Of a DNA stretch of 64,000 nt, positions 49,110 through 58,371 are shown piece after piece. Within the stretch, counting starts at the first letter, position 1. Each line of letters opens with the position of its first letter. The notes below the pieces were generated by a model. It was not told the origin of the DNA, did no database searches, and saw only the letters and a list, made by a program, of their open reading frames with translations. This DNA comes from Streptomyces koelreuteriae (GTDB taxonomy: Bacteria; Actinomycetota; Actinomycetes; Streptomycetales; Streptomycetaceae): contig NZ_CP075896.1 of NCBI RefSeq assembly GCF_018604545.1, positions 1,736,001 to 1,800,000 on the forward strand, written 5' to 3'. Position numbers and translations under genes: made by a program.

Positions 49110-49993
49110 AGCATCAGCTCCGATCGGTGGCGGGGGTTGATCCGCTCCCGCCAGGCTCCGGCGAGGCCGGCGATCGCGAGGGTGGGGACGATGAGGAACA
49201 GGCCCGGGAACAGGGTCGGCCACCACTGTCCGGCGAGCAGGGAGCCGCGGGCCGTCTGGATCAGGGTGCCGAGGCTCGCCGTATGGGTGGGCAGGCCGAG
49301 CCCGAGGAAGGACAGCGCCGACTCGTGCCACATGGCGTGCGGCACCATCAGCACGGCGGCGAGGGCGGCTTGGGGCAGGACGGCGGGCAGCAGATGCCGT
49401 ACGGTCACCCGCCACCGGGACGCCCCGCCGGAGACGGCGGCGTCGACATAGGGCCGGGAGCGCAGGGACAGCACCTCGGCGCGGACGATCCGGGCCGTGG
49501 ACAGCCAGTGGGTGAGCGCGACGGAGATGACCACCGGCCAGACACCGGGGCGGAACATCGCGACGATGAAGATGCCGAGCAGCAGATGCGGCACGGACGA
49601 GAACGCGTCGACCACCCGCATCAGGGCACGGTCGGCCCAGCCGCCCAGGGCGCCCGCCGCAGCGCCCACGGCCGTACCGACCACCGTCGCCGTCAGCGCC
49701 GCCGCCACTCCCACGAGCAGCGAGACGCGCAGGCCGTAGACGCAGCGCAGCAGCAGGTCGCGGCCGACGTCGTCGGTGCCGAAGGGGTGGGCCCAGGACG
49801 GCGGCAGGAGCTTGGCGGCCAGGTCGACGGCCTGCTGGTCGAGCTGGACCAGGGGCGGTACGAGCAGCACGGCGAGGACCGTCGCGCCCACGATGACGGC
49901 GGAGGTGCGCACGCGCAGGGCACGGGTGGAGCGGCGTTTCGGGCCGTGCGAGCGCCACCGGGTCTCGGCCGGTGCCGGTGCGTCACATGTCAC
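49106..49993 (-). CDS. peptide/nickel-type ABC permease (DppC/NikC-like)
   Basis: 295 residues with about six membrane helices. HPFGTDDVGRDLLLRCVYG and the EAA loop YVDAAVSGGASRWRVTVRHLLP are diagnostic for the C-type permease, and ALSFLGLGLPTHTASLGTLI is conserved. GTG 49993 lies inside the end of the other permease gene (11-base overlap). It forms the membrane channel with that protein. Confidence 0.9.
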   Translation of the reverse strand: MTCDAPAPAETRWRSHGPKRRSTRALRVRTSAVIVGATVLAVLLVPPLVQLDQQAVDLAAKLLPPSWAHPFGTDDVGRDLLLRCVYGLRVSLLVGVAAALTATVVGTAVGAAAGALGGWADRALMRVVDAFSSVPHLLLGIFIVAMFRPGVWPVVISVALTHWLSTARIVRAEVLSLRSRPYVDAAVSGGASRWRVTVRHLLPAVLPQAALAAVLMVPHAMWHESALSFLGLGLPTHTASLGTLIQTARGSLLAGQWWPTLFPGLFLIVPTLAIAGLAGAWRERINPRHRSELML

Positions 49994-50975
49994 TGAGCTT
50001 CACCCTCGGGTCGAACAGTCCGTAGAGCAGGTCGGCGAGCAGGTTCCCGGCGAGGACGGCGGCCGTGGCCAGGGTCGTCAGGGCGGCGAGCAGCGGGAAG
50101 TCGACGGCGGTGGCCGCCTCGACGGTGGCGGCGGCGATGCCCGGCCAGCTGAAGACGCTCTCCACCAGCAGGGCCCCGGTGATGAGTTCGGGTACGCGGG
50201 AGCCGATCAGGGTGAGCACCGGCAGCACTCCGGAGCGCAGGGCGTGGCCGAGCAGGACGGTGCGTTCGCTCAGGCCGCGGGCGCGGGCGCCGCGTACGGG
50301 GTCCTCGGCGAGGGCGTCGCCGACGCCCTGGCGGACGTAGAGCGTGAACCAGGGCAGCTGGGAGACCGCGAGGACGCCGGCCGGCAGGATGACGTGGCTC
50401 GCGACCTGGCCCGCCGTGACCTGTTCGCTGGCGGTGTCGGTCAGACCGCCCGCCGGGAGGACGTCCCACTGGAGGGCGAACAGCCAGACGGCGAGCAGGG
50501 CGATCCAGAAGACCGGGGCCGCCTCCAGGGTGTAGGCGAGGGAGGTGACGGTCCGGTCGATCAGCGACCCGGGCCGGCGGGCGGCGAGCACGCCGAGGAC
50601 CGTGCCCACCAGCACGGCGGCGGCGAAGGCGACCGCGCACAGCAGCGAGGACCACACGAGCCGTTCACCGATCACCTGGGCGACCGGCTGCCGCAGCACG
50701 CTGGAGTCGCCGAGGTCGCCGGTGAGCGCGGAGGTCAGCCACTGCCACCAGCGGGCGGCGAAGGGCTGGTCCGCGCCGAGGTTCTCGCGCAGCCGGTCCA
50801 GGGTCTGCTGGTCGGCGCCGAGCGCGGCGGTGCCGGCGTAGGCCTTGACGGGGTCGAACGGGGAGGCGGCGGCGATCGCGAAGACGCCGAAGGTGACGAC
50901 GAGCAGGACGGGGACGGCGAACAGTGCCCGCCGCCCCGCCAGTCGTGCCATCGCTCCCCAGGGGAGGCGGGTCAC
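49983..50975 (-). CDS. peptide/nickel-type ABC permease (DppB/NikB-like)
   Basis: About 330 residues, six membrane helices. LRENLGADQPFAARWWQWLTSALTGDLGDSS, given here in pieces, and DPVRGARARGLSERTVLLGHALR (EAA loop) are typical of B-type permeases, with ALLVESVFSWPGIA near the end. The GTG at 50975 overlaps the SBP stop as GTGA, like other junctions of this operon; ATG 50951 with GGGGAG close upstream is an equal alternative. Confidence 0.88.
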   Translation of the reverse strand: MTRLPWGAMARLAGRRALFAVPVLLVVTFGVFAIAAASPFDPVKAYAGTAALGADQQTLDRLRENLGADQPFAARWWQWLTSALTGDLGDSSVLRQPVAQVIGERLVWSSLLCAVAFAAAVLVGTVLGVLAARRPGSLIDRTVTSLAYTLEAAPVFWIALLAVWLFALQWDVLPAGGLTDTASEQVTAGQVASHVILPAGVLAVSQLPWFTLYVRQGVGDALAEDPVRGARARGLSERTVLLGHALRSGVLPVLTLIGSRVPELITGALLVESVFSWPGIAAATVEAATAVDFPLLAALTTLATAAVLAGNLLADLLYGLFDPRVKLSDM

Positions 50976-52561
50976 TTCTTCGGCTGCCAGTCCTCGATGT
51001 TCCACCAGGGGCCGCTGGCGAAGCCGTGCTCGTGCGGCTCCAGCTGGGTGCCCAGGTCCTCCCAGCGGTCGGCCAGGACGTAGAGGTGGTCGATGTGGGT
51101 GAGGAAGGTGTAGCCGGGGTCCATCACCAGGGCGCGCTGGAGCTTGTCGTAGGCGGCCTTGCGCTCCGCCGGGTCCTGGCCGCGGCGGCCGGTGTCGAGG
51201 GCGCGGTCCACGGCCGGGTTGTCGTAGCGGGCCATGTTGTTGAAGCCGTCGCCGGCCAGGGAGGAGTGCAGCAGGGTGTACAGGCCGAAGTCGGGGTCGC
51301 CGGTGCTGCCGAAGCCCGCGAGGACGGCGGTGTTCTTCATGCGCGGCTCGATGACCTCCCAGGTGGCGCTCTCCGCCTTCACCTCGATGCCGGCCTTCTT
51401 GGCGTCGGAGGCGTAGGCGAGGGCGTGGTCCTGGCGGACCTTGTCGCCGGAGGGGTACAGCAGCGTGAACGACGCCCGCTGTCCGTCCTTGGCGCGGATG
51501 CCGTCCCCGGCGGGCTTCCAGCCGGCCTCGTCCAGGATCTTCTTGGCCTTGCCGAGGTCCTGGTCGCGCTCGACGGCCTTGGTGAAGGCGGGGTCGTCGA
51601 CGGGCAGCGGCCCGTAGGCCGGGCGGCCGGCGCCGTCGAGGATCTTGTCGACCATGGCCTCGCGGTCCACGGCGGCGTCGAGGGCCCGGCGGATCGCGCG
51701 GTCGCCGGTGACCTTGTTCGGGGTGGGGAGGGTGACGGCCCGGAAGTCGTAGGACTTGGCGTCGTACGTGCGCTTGCCGTCGTCGCTCTTGAAGGTGGCG
51801 GCGAGGTTGGGCGGGAGGACCGCGCCGTCGAGGTCGCCGGAGCGCAGCCGGGTGGCGCGTACGTCGTCGTCGGAGATGACCGCCATGGTGAAGGTCTTCA
51901 CCTTCGGCTTGCCGCCCCAGTAGCGGGGGTTGGCCTTGAAGGTGAGCTTCTCGCCCTTGCTCCACTTGGACAGGACGTACGGGCCGGTGCCGACCGGCCG
52001 GGTGTTGAAGGTGCCGGTGTTGGGGTCCTGCTCGCCGGCGATGTGCTCCGGGACGATGGGCAGCACGGTGCGGGCGGCGAAGGCGGCGTAGGGGTACTTG
52101 AGGGTGAAGACGACCTTGTCGTCGCCGCTCGCCTCGACCTTCTTGACGGCGTCCAGCTCGCTCTTGAAGGTGTTGTTGGTCTTGGCGTCGAGGGCGGTCC
52201 GGTAGGTGTAGACGACGTCGGCGGCCGTCAGCGGCTCGCCGTCGCTGAACTCCACGCCGTCGCGCAGCGTGTAGGTGTAGGTGCGGCCGCCGTCGGCGAC
52301 CTCGGGGAGCGCCGCCGCGAGGGCCGGCTTCAGCTTGAGGTCGGCGTCGTGGGCGAGCAGCCCGTCGAAGATCTTGGAGTTGCCGTCCTTGCCGTAGCCG
52401 AGCAGCGGGTTGAGGGTGTCCGGCTCGGAGGCCACCCCGATGACGACGGATCCGGACTTGGCGTCGCCCTCGCCGCCGCCGCTGCTGGGGGCCGAGCAGG
52501 CGGTGACCGCCGCGGCCAGTGCCGCCGTGGCGGCGGCTCCTCGTATCCGACGGGTCGACAT
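50972..52561 (-). CDS. family 5 solute-binding lipoprotein (peptide/nickel/metallophore type)
   Basis: 529 residues. Signal peptide and lipobox VTAC with Cys at 22. The SBP_bac_5 fold is clear: SEPDTLNPLLGYGKDGN, YTLRDGVEFSDGEPLTAADV, GTGPYVLSKWSKGEKL, NPRYWGGKPKV, AIRRALDAAVDREAMV. The family binds peptides, nickel chelates, heme or metal-opine complexes such as staphylopine. A HEH triplet occurs near the C-terminus (LEPHEHGF). GAGG precedes ATG 52561. First gene of a five-gene importer operon that faces the His-rich protein gene. Peptide uptake is the conservative reading. Confidence 0.87.
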   Translation of the reverse strand: MSTRRIRGAAATAALAAAVTACSAPSSGGGEGDAKSGSVVIGVASEPDTLNPLLGYGKDGNSKIFDGLLAHDADLKLKPALAAALPEVADGGRTYTYTLRDGVEFSDGEPLTAADVVYTYRTALDAKTNNTFKSELDAVKKVEASGDDKVVFTLKYPYAAFAARTVLPIVPEHIAGEQDPNTGTFNTRPVGTGPYVLSKWSKGEKLTFKANPRYWGGKPKVKTFTMAVISDDDVRATRLRSGDLDGAVLPPNLAATFKSDDGKRTYDAKSYDFRAVTLPTPNKVTGDRAIRRALDAAVDREAMVDKILDGAGRPAYGPLPVDDPAFTKAVERDQDLGKAKKILDEAGWKPAGDGIRAKDGQRASFTLLYPSGDKVRQDHALAYASDAKKAGIEVKAESATWEVIEPRMKNTAVLAGFGSTGDPDFGLYTLLHSSLAGDGFNNMARYDNPAVDRALDTGRRGQDPAERKAAYDKLQRALVMDPGYTFLTHIDHLYVLADRWEDLGTQLEPHEHGFASGPWWNIEDWQPKK

Positions 52562-52627
52562 ATGACCTCACCCCGTTGTTGCTCTAGTCACGTTCTTGCA
52601 CAGGCCTCGCAATTAAACAGTCAAGGA

Positions 52628-52661
52628 GGGCCTCCGCGCACCACCGCGGTGCGGGAGGCCC
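52628..52661 (-). terminator. terminator of the DUF6299 gene
   Basis: GGGCCTCCGCGCACC pairs with GGTGCGGGAGGCCC with one bulge. In the minus direction it is followed by a T-rich stretch (CTTGACTGTTTAATT). It isolates the DUF6299 gene from the importer operon. Confidence 0.75.
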
Positions 52662-52678
52662 AGGTCACCGGCTTCCGC

Positions 52679-53191
<513 letters not shown>

Positions 53192-53362
53192 TCACTCCTT
53201 CGGTGGCGAATCCGCACCGGCCGTCGTGGAACCGTCCGGGGAATGTCCGGGGCGTGTCACGCTTCCTGACGGGCCGTTCCGATGAGTTCGAGTCGGGAGC
53301 ATGGTCTGTACGTAAGAGTCATACGAATCCTCCGGATGGCCCTACCGACGTGGAGGTGCGCC

Positions 53363-53554
53363 ATGTGTGCCCACCAGACCCAGTGCCCCGCGACCGACTC
53401 CCTTGCGGCGCATGTCGTCGCCGCCCACCCCGAGCAGGGCTGGAGCCTGCTGTGCGACGGGGCGATCGTCTTCGACGACACCGGTGAGCTGCTGCCGGAC
53501 GGCCGCGTGGTGGAACCGCACCGGGTGACGGCCGGGCTGACCGTCGCGGCCTGA
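53363..53554 (+). CDS. small DUF5999 protein
   Basis: 63 residues. MCAHQTQCPATDSLAAHVVA and EQGWSLLCDGAIVFDDTGEL match DUF5999, short soluble Streptomyces proteins of unknown function. Cys2, Cys8 and His4 (MCAHQTQC) plus a later HVVAAHP and LLCDG could bind a metal, a zinc-ribbon-like possibility. GGAGG precedes ATG 53363; the longer frame upstream has no such site. Confidence 0.8.
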   Translation: MCAHQTQCPATDSLAAHVVAAHPEQGWSLLCDGAIVFDDTGELLPDGRVVEPHRVTAGLTVAA

Positions 53555-53572
53555 GAGCGGCCATAAGGACCC

Positions 53573-53971
53573 CTAAGGCAGCACCGCGAAGCCGTCGAGC
53601 TCGACCAGCGCCTCCTCGTCCCACAGCCGGACGACCTCGACGACGGCCATGGCGGGGTAGTCGCGCCCGGCCGCCTCGCGCCACAGCCGTCCCAACTCGG
53701 GGGCGTGCGCGCGGTACGCGGCGACGTCCGTGGCGTAGACGGTGACGCGGGCGAGGTCGGACGGGGTGCCACCGGCCGCCGTGAGAGCGGCCAGCAGGTT
53801 CGCCAGCGCCCTCGCGAACTGTTCCGGCAGCGTCGCGCCCACCACCTTGCCGTCGGTGTCGAGGGCGGTCTGGCCCGCCAGGAACACCACTCTCGACCCG
53901 GAGGCCACGACGGCGTGGGAGAAGCCGGTCGGCGGGGACAGCTCGGGCGGGTTGACGCGCTCGGTGGTCAC
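53573..53971 (-). CDS. RidA family protein of the aromatic degradation cluster
   Basis: 132 residues with the RidA/YjgF fold: SRVVFLAGQTALDTDGKVVG, ALANLLAALTAAGG, VTVYATDVAAYRAHAPELGRLW, YPAMAVVEVVRLWDEEALVELDG. A RidA homologue is part of the 2-aminobenzoyl-CoA pathway clusters known from Azoarcus, where an enamine or imine must be hydrolysed. GTG 53971 overlaps the acyl-CoA dehydrogenase TGA (GTGA), so the two are made together. Confidence 0.85.
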   Translation of the reverse strand: MTTERVNPPELSPPTGFSHAVVASGSRVVFLAGQTALDTDGKVVGATLPEQFARALANLLAALTAAGGTPSDLARVTVYATDVAAYRAHAPELGRLWREAAGRDYPAMAVVEVVRLWDEEALVELDGFAVLP

Positions 53972-55107
53972 CGGGCCTCCTGGTGGGCGTACAACTCGGC
54001 GTACAACTCCTTGGCGATGATGCCGCGTTGCACCTCGCTGGCCCCTTCGTAGACGCGGGGGGCGCGCACCTCGCGGTAGAGGTGTTCGAGCAGGTGCCCG
54101 CGTCGCAGCGCCCGGGCGCCGTGCAGCTGGACGGCCGTGTCGACGACGTACTGGGCGGTCTCGGTGGCGAGCAGTTTCGCCATGGCGGAGCGCTGGGGCA
54201 CGTCCGGGGCGCCCTCGTCGTAGGCCGTCGCCGCCGCGTAGACCATCAGCCGGGCCGCCTCCGTGCGCAGGGCCATCTCGGCGACCTGGTGGGAGACGGC
54301 CTGAAGGTCCTTCAGCTTGCCGCCGAAGGCGTCCCGCCCGGCGGTGTGGGCGAGGGTCGCGTCGAGGGCGGCCCGGGCCATGCCGACGGCGAAGGCGCCG
54401 ACGCTCGGGCGGAAGAGGTTGAGGGTCCCCATCGCGACCCGGAACCCCCGGTCCACCTCACCGAGCACGTCCTCGGCCGTCACCGGTACGGCGTCGAAGT
54501 CGAGCGACCCGATGGGGTGCGGGGAGAGCATGTCGAGGCCCGTGCCGGTCAGGCCCGGCCGGTCGGCGGGCAGCAGGAAGGCCGTGACACCCCGGGCCCC
54601 GGCGTCGGGGGCCGTCCGGGCGAAGACGGTGTAGAAGTCGGCCTCGGGGGCGTTGGAGATCCAGCACTTCTCGCCGGTCAGGCGCCAGCGGTCCGGGCCG
54701 TCCCGGTCCGCCCGCAGGGCCAGCGCCGCCGCGTCCGACCCGGCGCCCGGCTCGCTCAGCGCGAACGCCGCGACCGCGGTGCCGTCGGCCACCCGGGGGA
54801 GCCAGCGGGCGCGCTGGGACTGGGTGCCGTGGGCGTGGACCGGGTGGGCGCCGAGGCCTTGGAGGGCGAGGGCCGTCTCGGCCTCCGTGCAGCCGTGGGC
54901 CAGGGACTCGCGCATCAAGCACAGATCGAGCGCGCCGGATGTGAAGAGCCGCCCGAGCAGGCCCAGTCGGCCCAGTTCGGCGACCAGGGCGCGGTTCACA
55001 TGACCCGGTTCCCCCTTCTCTGCGAGCGGGCGGAGCCGCTCGGCGGCCAGGGTGCGCAGCTCGGCACACCAGGCGAGTTGTGCCGGTTCGAGCGAGAATG
55101 CGGTCAT
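53968..55107 (-). CDS. acyl-CoA dehydrogenase
   Basis: 379 residues with the three-part fold. AFALSEPGAGSDAAALALRA and GEKCWISNAPEADFYTVFART are the FAD-contact signatures; DAFGGKLKDLQAVSHQVAEM and the end RVYEGASEVQRGIIAKELY include the catalytic base region (YEGASEVQ). It oxidises an acyl-CoA at the alpha,beta positions with ETF as acceptor. In this cluster its substrate may be a ring-reduced or ring-opened aminobenzoyl-CoA product. GAAGGGA lies 8 nt before ATG 55107. Divergent from the CoA ligase gene. Confidence 0.88.
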   Translation of the reverse strand: MTAFSLEPAQLAWCAELRTLAAERLRPLAEKGEPGHVNRALVAELGRLGLLGRLFTSGALDLCLMRESLAHGCTEAETALALQGLGAHPVHAHGTQSQRARWLPRVADGTAVAAFALSEPGAGSDAAALALRADRDGPDRWRLTGEKCWISNAPEADFYTVFARTAPDAGARGVTAFLLPADRPGLTGTGLDMLSPHPIGSLDFDAVPVTAEDVLGEVDRGFRVAMGTLNLFRPSVGAFAVGMARAALDATLAHTAGRDAFGGKLKDLQAVSHQVAEMALRTEAARLMVYAAATAYDEGAPDVPQRSAMAKLLATETAQYVVDTAVQLHGARALRRGHLLEHLYREVRAPRVYEGASEVQRGIIAKELYAELYAHQEAR

Positions 55108-55153
55108 TGCCGGTCCCTTCTCCGCCACCCTGCTTCCCGGCTGGGCCACTCCG

Positions 55154-55182
55154 AGGCTATCGCGGACCGTTGACTGTCGTCA
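55154..55182 (-). promoter_or_regulatory. promoter and operator of the acyl-CoA dehydrogenase/RidA unit
   Basis: On the minus strand: TGACGA (-35), 17-nt spacer, TAGCCT (-10, 55159-55154). The -35 is embedded in the inverted repeat TGAC-TGTC-GTCA (55171-55182). The rightward ligase promoter may use TTGACT (55170) and TACGCT (55192), 16 nt apart. The same element occurs before the enoyl-CoA hydratase gene. Confidence 0.6.
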
Positions 55183-55234
55183 CCAACACGATACGCTCCA
55201 GGGGCGAGCCCACCACGCCAAGGGGGCGAACCGT

Positions 55235-56857
55235 ATGAATCCACCGGACACGGCGCACATCGACACCTTCAGCCGCGACCATCTGCCACCCCGGGACCAC
55301 TGGCCCGAGCTCCGCTTCGACCTGCCGGAGCTGCGCTACCCCGAACGGCTCAACTGCGCCGCCGAACTGCTGAACGGCCCTGAGGACGACCGGCCCGCCT
55401 TCCTCACCCCCGCCGGTGACCCCTGGACGTACGGCGAGCTGCGCGCCCGGGTCGACCGCATCGCGCACCTGCTCACCGCCGACCTCGGCGTCGTCCCCGG
55501 CAACCGGGTGCTGCTGCGCGGCCCCACCACACCGTGGCTCGCGGCCTGCTGGCTGGCCGTGCTGAAGGCGGGGGCCGTGGCGGTCACGGTGCTCGCCCAG
55601 CAGCGCCCGCACGAGCTGCGCACGATGTGCGAGATCGCCCGGGTTCGGCACGCGCTGTGCGACATCCGGGCCGTCGACGACCTCGCCAAGGCCGAGATCC
55701 CGGACCTGCGGATCACGACGTACGGCGGTGACGCCCCGGACGACCTCCTCAACCGGCAGGCGCCCGGCACGCCGTACGAGGCCGTCCGGACGGCGGCCGA
55801 CGACGTGGCGCTGATCGCCTTCACCTCCGGCACCACCGGCCGCCCCAAGGGCTGTATGCACTTCCACCGGGACGTGCTGGCGATCGCCGACACCTTCTCC
55901 CGGCATGTGCTGAAGCCCCGGGCCGACGACGTCTTCACCGGCAGCCCGCCGCTCGGCTTCACCTTCGGGCTGGGCGGTCTGGTGGTGTTCCCGCTGCGGG
56001 CCGGGGCGAGCGCCCTGCTGCTGGAGCAGGCGGGTCCGAAGCAGCTGCTGCCCGCCATCGCCCGGCACCGGGTCTCCGTGCTGTTCACGGCGCCGACGGC
56101 GTACCGCGCGATGCTCGACGCGCTCGACGGCCACGACGTGTCGTCCCTGCGCCGCTGCGTCTCCGCCGGCGAGAACCTGCCCGCGGCCACCTGGCAGGCC
56201 TGGCACGAGCGCACCGGCGTGCGCGTCATCAACGGCATCGGCGCCACCGAGCTGCTGCACATCTTCATCTCCGCGGCCGACGACCGGATCCGGCCCGGGG
56301 CGACGGGCGTGCCCGTACCGGGCTGGCACGCGCGCGTGCAGGACGCGGAGGGCCGGCCGGTGCCCGACGGGCAGCCGGGGCTGCTCGCCGTGCGCGGACC
56401 GGTCGGCTGCCGGTATCTCGCCGACCCGCGACAGCGGGAGTACGTACAGGGCGGCTGGAACATCACCGGCGACACCTACGTCCGCGAACCCGACGGCTAC
56501 TTCCGCTACGTCGCCCGCGCCGACGACATGATCATCTCGGCCGGGTACAACATCGCCGGACCCGAGGTCGAGGACGCCCTGCTCAGGCACCCGGACGTGC
56601 TGGAGGCGGCGGTCGTGGGACGGCCCGACGAGGCGCGCGGGCAGGTCGTGGTGGCCTACGCCGTCCTCAAGGAGGGCGCGCAGCGGGACGCCGGGGCGCT
56701 GCGCGACTTCGTGAAGAGCGAGCTGGCGCCCTACAAGTGCCCGCGCGAGATCGTCTTCCTGGACGTGCTGCCGCGTACCGCCACCGGCAAGCTCCAGCGA
56801 TTCCGGCTGCGTACCGGAGGGGTCCCGGACGGCGGACCCGAAGACCAACGGGATTGA
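55235..56857 (+). CDS. 2-aminobenzoate-CoA ligase-type benzoate-CoA ligase
   Basis: 540 residues of the adenylate-forming family. The P-loop-like motif is FTSGTTGRPKG (about 205), the A8 region GWNITGDTYVREPDGYFRYVARADD, and the final Lys lies in PRTATGKLQRF. The N-terminal stretch DHLPPRDHWPELRFDLPELR and the motif NGIGATELLHIF fit the aminobenzoate/benzoate-CoA ligase group. It would activate 2-aminobenzoate (anthranilate) or salicylate to its CoA ester with ATP, the entry step for the monooxygenase-reductase encoded downstream. AAGGGGGCG precedes ATG 55235. Confidence 0.87.
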   Translation: MNPPDTAHIDTFSRDHLPPRDHWPELRFDLPELRYPERLNCAAELLNGPEDDRPAFLTPAGDPWTYGELRARVDRIAHLLTADLGVVPGNRVLLRGPTTPWLAACWLAVLKAGAVAVTVLAQQRPHELRTMCEIARVRHALCDIRAVDDLAKAEIPDLRITTYGGDAPDDLLNRQAPGTPYEAVRTAADDVALIAFTSGTTGRPKGCMHFHRDVLAIADTFSRHVLKPRADDVFTGSPPLGFTFGLGGLVVFPLRAGASALLLEQAGPKQLLPAIARHRVSVLFTAPTAYRAMLDALDGHDVSSLRRCVSAGENLPAATWQAWHERTGVRVINGIGATELLHIFISAADDRIRPGATGVPVPGWHARVQDAEGRPVPDGQPGLLAVRGPVGCRYLADPRQREYVQGGWNITGDTYVREPDGYFRYVARADDMIISAGYNIAGPEVEDALLRHPDVLEAAVVGRPDEARGQVVVAYAVLKEGAQRDAGALRDFVKSELAPYKCPREIVFLDVLPRTATGKLQRFRLRTGGVPDGGPEDQRD

Positions 56858-56872
56858 GCCGTACGACCTAAG

Positions 56873-57685
56873 ATGATCAACGTGTCCGACCAGCATGCAC
56901 CACGGTCTCTCATCGTCACGCTCTACGGCGCGTACGGCCGCTTCGTCCCGGGCCCCGTGCCGGTAGCCGAACTGATCCGGCTGCTGGCCGCGGTCGGTGT
57001 GGACGCCCCGTCCGTCCGCTCCTCGGTGTCGCGGCTCAAGAGACGCGGACTGCTCGTGCCCGCCCGCACCGCTCAGGGTGCCGCCGGGTACGAACTGTCA
57101 CCGGACGCGAGGCAGTTGCTCGACGACGGCGACCGGCGCATCTACGCCACGGCTCCGCCCGAGGACGAGGGCTGGGTGCTCGCCGTGTTCTCCGTGCCGG
57201 AGTCGGAGCGGCAGAAGCGGCACGTCCTGCGCTCCCGGCTGGCCGGCCTCGGCTTCGGCACGGCGGCACCGGGCGTGTGGATCGCGCCCGCGCGGCTGTA
57301 CGAGGAGTCCCGGCACACCCTCCAGCGGCTGCGGCTCGACGGGTACGTGGACTTCTTCCGGGGCGGCCACCTCGGCTTCGCGCCGACCGCCGAGGCCGTC
57401 ACGCGCTGGTGGGACCTGGCCGCCATCGCCAAGGAGCACGAGGCGTTCCTCGACCGCCACGCGCCCGTCCTGCTCGGCTGGGAGAAACGCGAGGACACCC
57501 CGCCCGAGGAGGCCTACCGCGACTATCTCCTCGCCCTGGACTCCTGGCGCCACCTGCCCTACGCCGATCCCGGCCTGCCGTCGGCGCTGCTCCCCGGGGA
57601 CTGGCCAGGGGAGCGCTCCTCGGCGGTGTTCCGGGGCCTGCACGAGCGGCTGCGGGACGCGGGGGCGGACTTCGTGGGGCTGTAG
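56873..57685 (+). CDS. PaaX family transcriptional regulator
   Basis: 270 residues. An N-terminal winged helix (about 10-75) with SLIVTLYGAYGRF and VRSSVSRLKRRGLLVPAR, a central domain GWVLAVFSVPESERQKRHVLRSRL, and a C-terminal domain with FRGGHLGF and YRDYLLALDSWRHLPYADPGLP are the PaaX layout. PaaX proteins repress phenylacetate-type operons and release DNA when an aryl-CoA is bound. Here the natural inducer would be aminobenzoyl-CoA or salicylyl-CoA, and the TGAC-N4-GTCA sites are candidate targets. It follows the ligase gene by 15 nt. ATG 56873 or GTG 56882 may be the start. Confidence 0.87.
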   Translation: MINVSDQHAPRSLIVTLYGAYGRFVPGPVPVAELIRLLAAVGVDAPSVRSSVSRLKRRGLLVPARTAQGAAGYELSPDARQLLDDGDRRIYATAPPEDEGWVLAVFSVPESERQKRHVLRSRLAGLGFGTAAPGVWIAPARLYEESRHTLQRLRLDGYVDFFRGGHLGFAPTAEAVTRWWDLAAIAKEHEAFLDRHAPVLLGWEKREDTPPEEAYRDYLLALDSWRHLPYADPGLPSALLPGDWPGERSSAVFRGLHERLRDAGADFVGL

Positions 57686-57744
57686 GCCACGTCCCACGGC
57701 TCCCACCGCCCCCAGGACACCCGCGCCGCCTTGTTTGGCCCCAC

Positions 57745-57770
57745 CGGGCCACCGGGTACCCGGTGGCCCG
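57745..57770. repeat. perfect 26-bp palindrome between the PaaX and hydrolase genes
   Basis: The left half CGGGCCACCGGGT is exactly complementary to the right half ACCCGGTGGCCCG. As RNA it gives an 11-bp stem with a GUAC loop, which could terminate the ligase-paaX transcript; as DNA it is a possible operator. No T-tract follows. Confidence 0.65.
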
Positions 57771-57801
57771 TACGGCAGCACCGGACGGACGGCGGAACGC
57801 G

Positions 57802-58371
57802 ATGGAACGGCGGGCAGGCCCGACGCGGCCGGCTCTGATCGTGGTCGACATGATCAACACGTACGACCACGCCGACGCCGGGCTGCTCGTGCCGTCCGTC
57901 GAGCGGGTCGTGCCCGTCATCGCCGAGCTGATCGCCCGGGCCCGCGAGGTGGACGTGCCGGTGATCTACGCGAACGACAACTTCGGGCTGTGGCGCTCGC
58001 ACCACGGGGAGCTCGTCGACGCGGCGCTGGCCCAGCCGCACGGCGACCTGATCGAGCCGATCCGGCCGGACGACGAGTCGCTCTTCGTGGTGAAGGCCCG
58101 CCATTCGGCCTTCTACGAGACGCCCCTCGCCTATCTCCTGTGGAGCCTGGGCGTCGGACACGTCGTGCTGACCGGCCAGGTCACCGAGCAGTGCGTCCTC
58201 TACTCGGCCCTCGACGCGCACATCCGCCATCTGGAGGTCACGGTGCCGAGGGACGCCGTCGCCTCCATCCACCCGCACCTGGCGTCCGCCGCCCTGGAGA
58301 TGATGGAGCGCAACATGGGCGCCCGGATCACCGACGCGAAGGAGACGGACTTCCCGCTTGCCGCGAGCTAG
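57802..58371 (+). CDS. isochorismatase-like cysteine hydrolase
   Basis: 189 residues of the isochorismatase-like family. The catalytic Asp is in LIVVDMINTYDH, the Lys in VVKARHSAFYETPL and the Cys in TGQVTEQCVLYSALDA. Members hydrolyse amides or enol ethers such as nicotinamide, N-carbamoyl compounds or isochorismate. In this cluster it may act on an amide formed after ring breakdown or on a related waste product; that is inference. ATG 57802 lies 32 nt beyond the palindrome. The TAG is in CTAG shared with the convergent monooxygenase gene. Confidence 0.82.
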   Translation: MERRAGPTRPALIVVDMINTYDHADAGLLVPSVERVVPVIAELIARAREVDVPVIYANDNFGLWRSHHGELVDAALAQPHGDLIEPIRPDDESLFVVKARHSAFYETPLAYLLWSLGVGHVVLTGQVTEQCVLYSALDAHIRHLEVTVPRDAVASIHPHLASAALEMMERNMGARITDAKETDFPLAAS

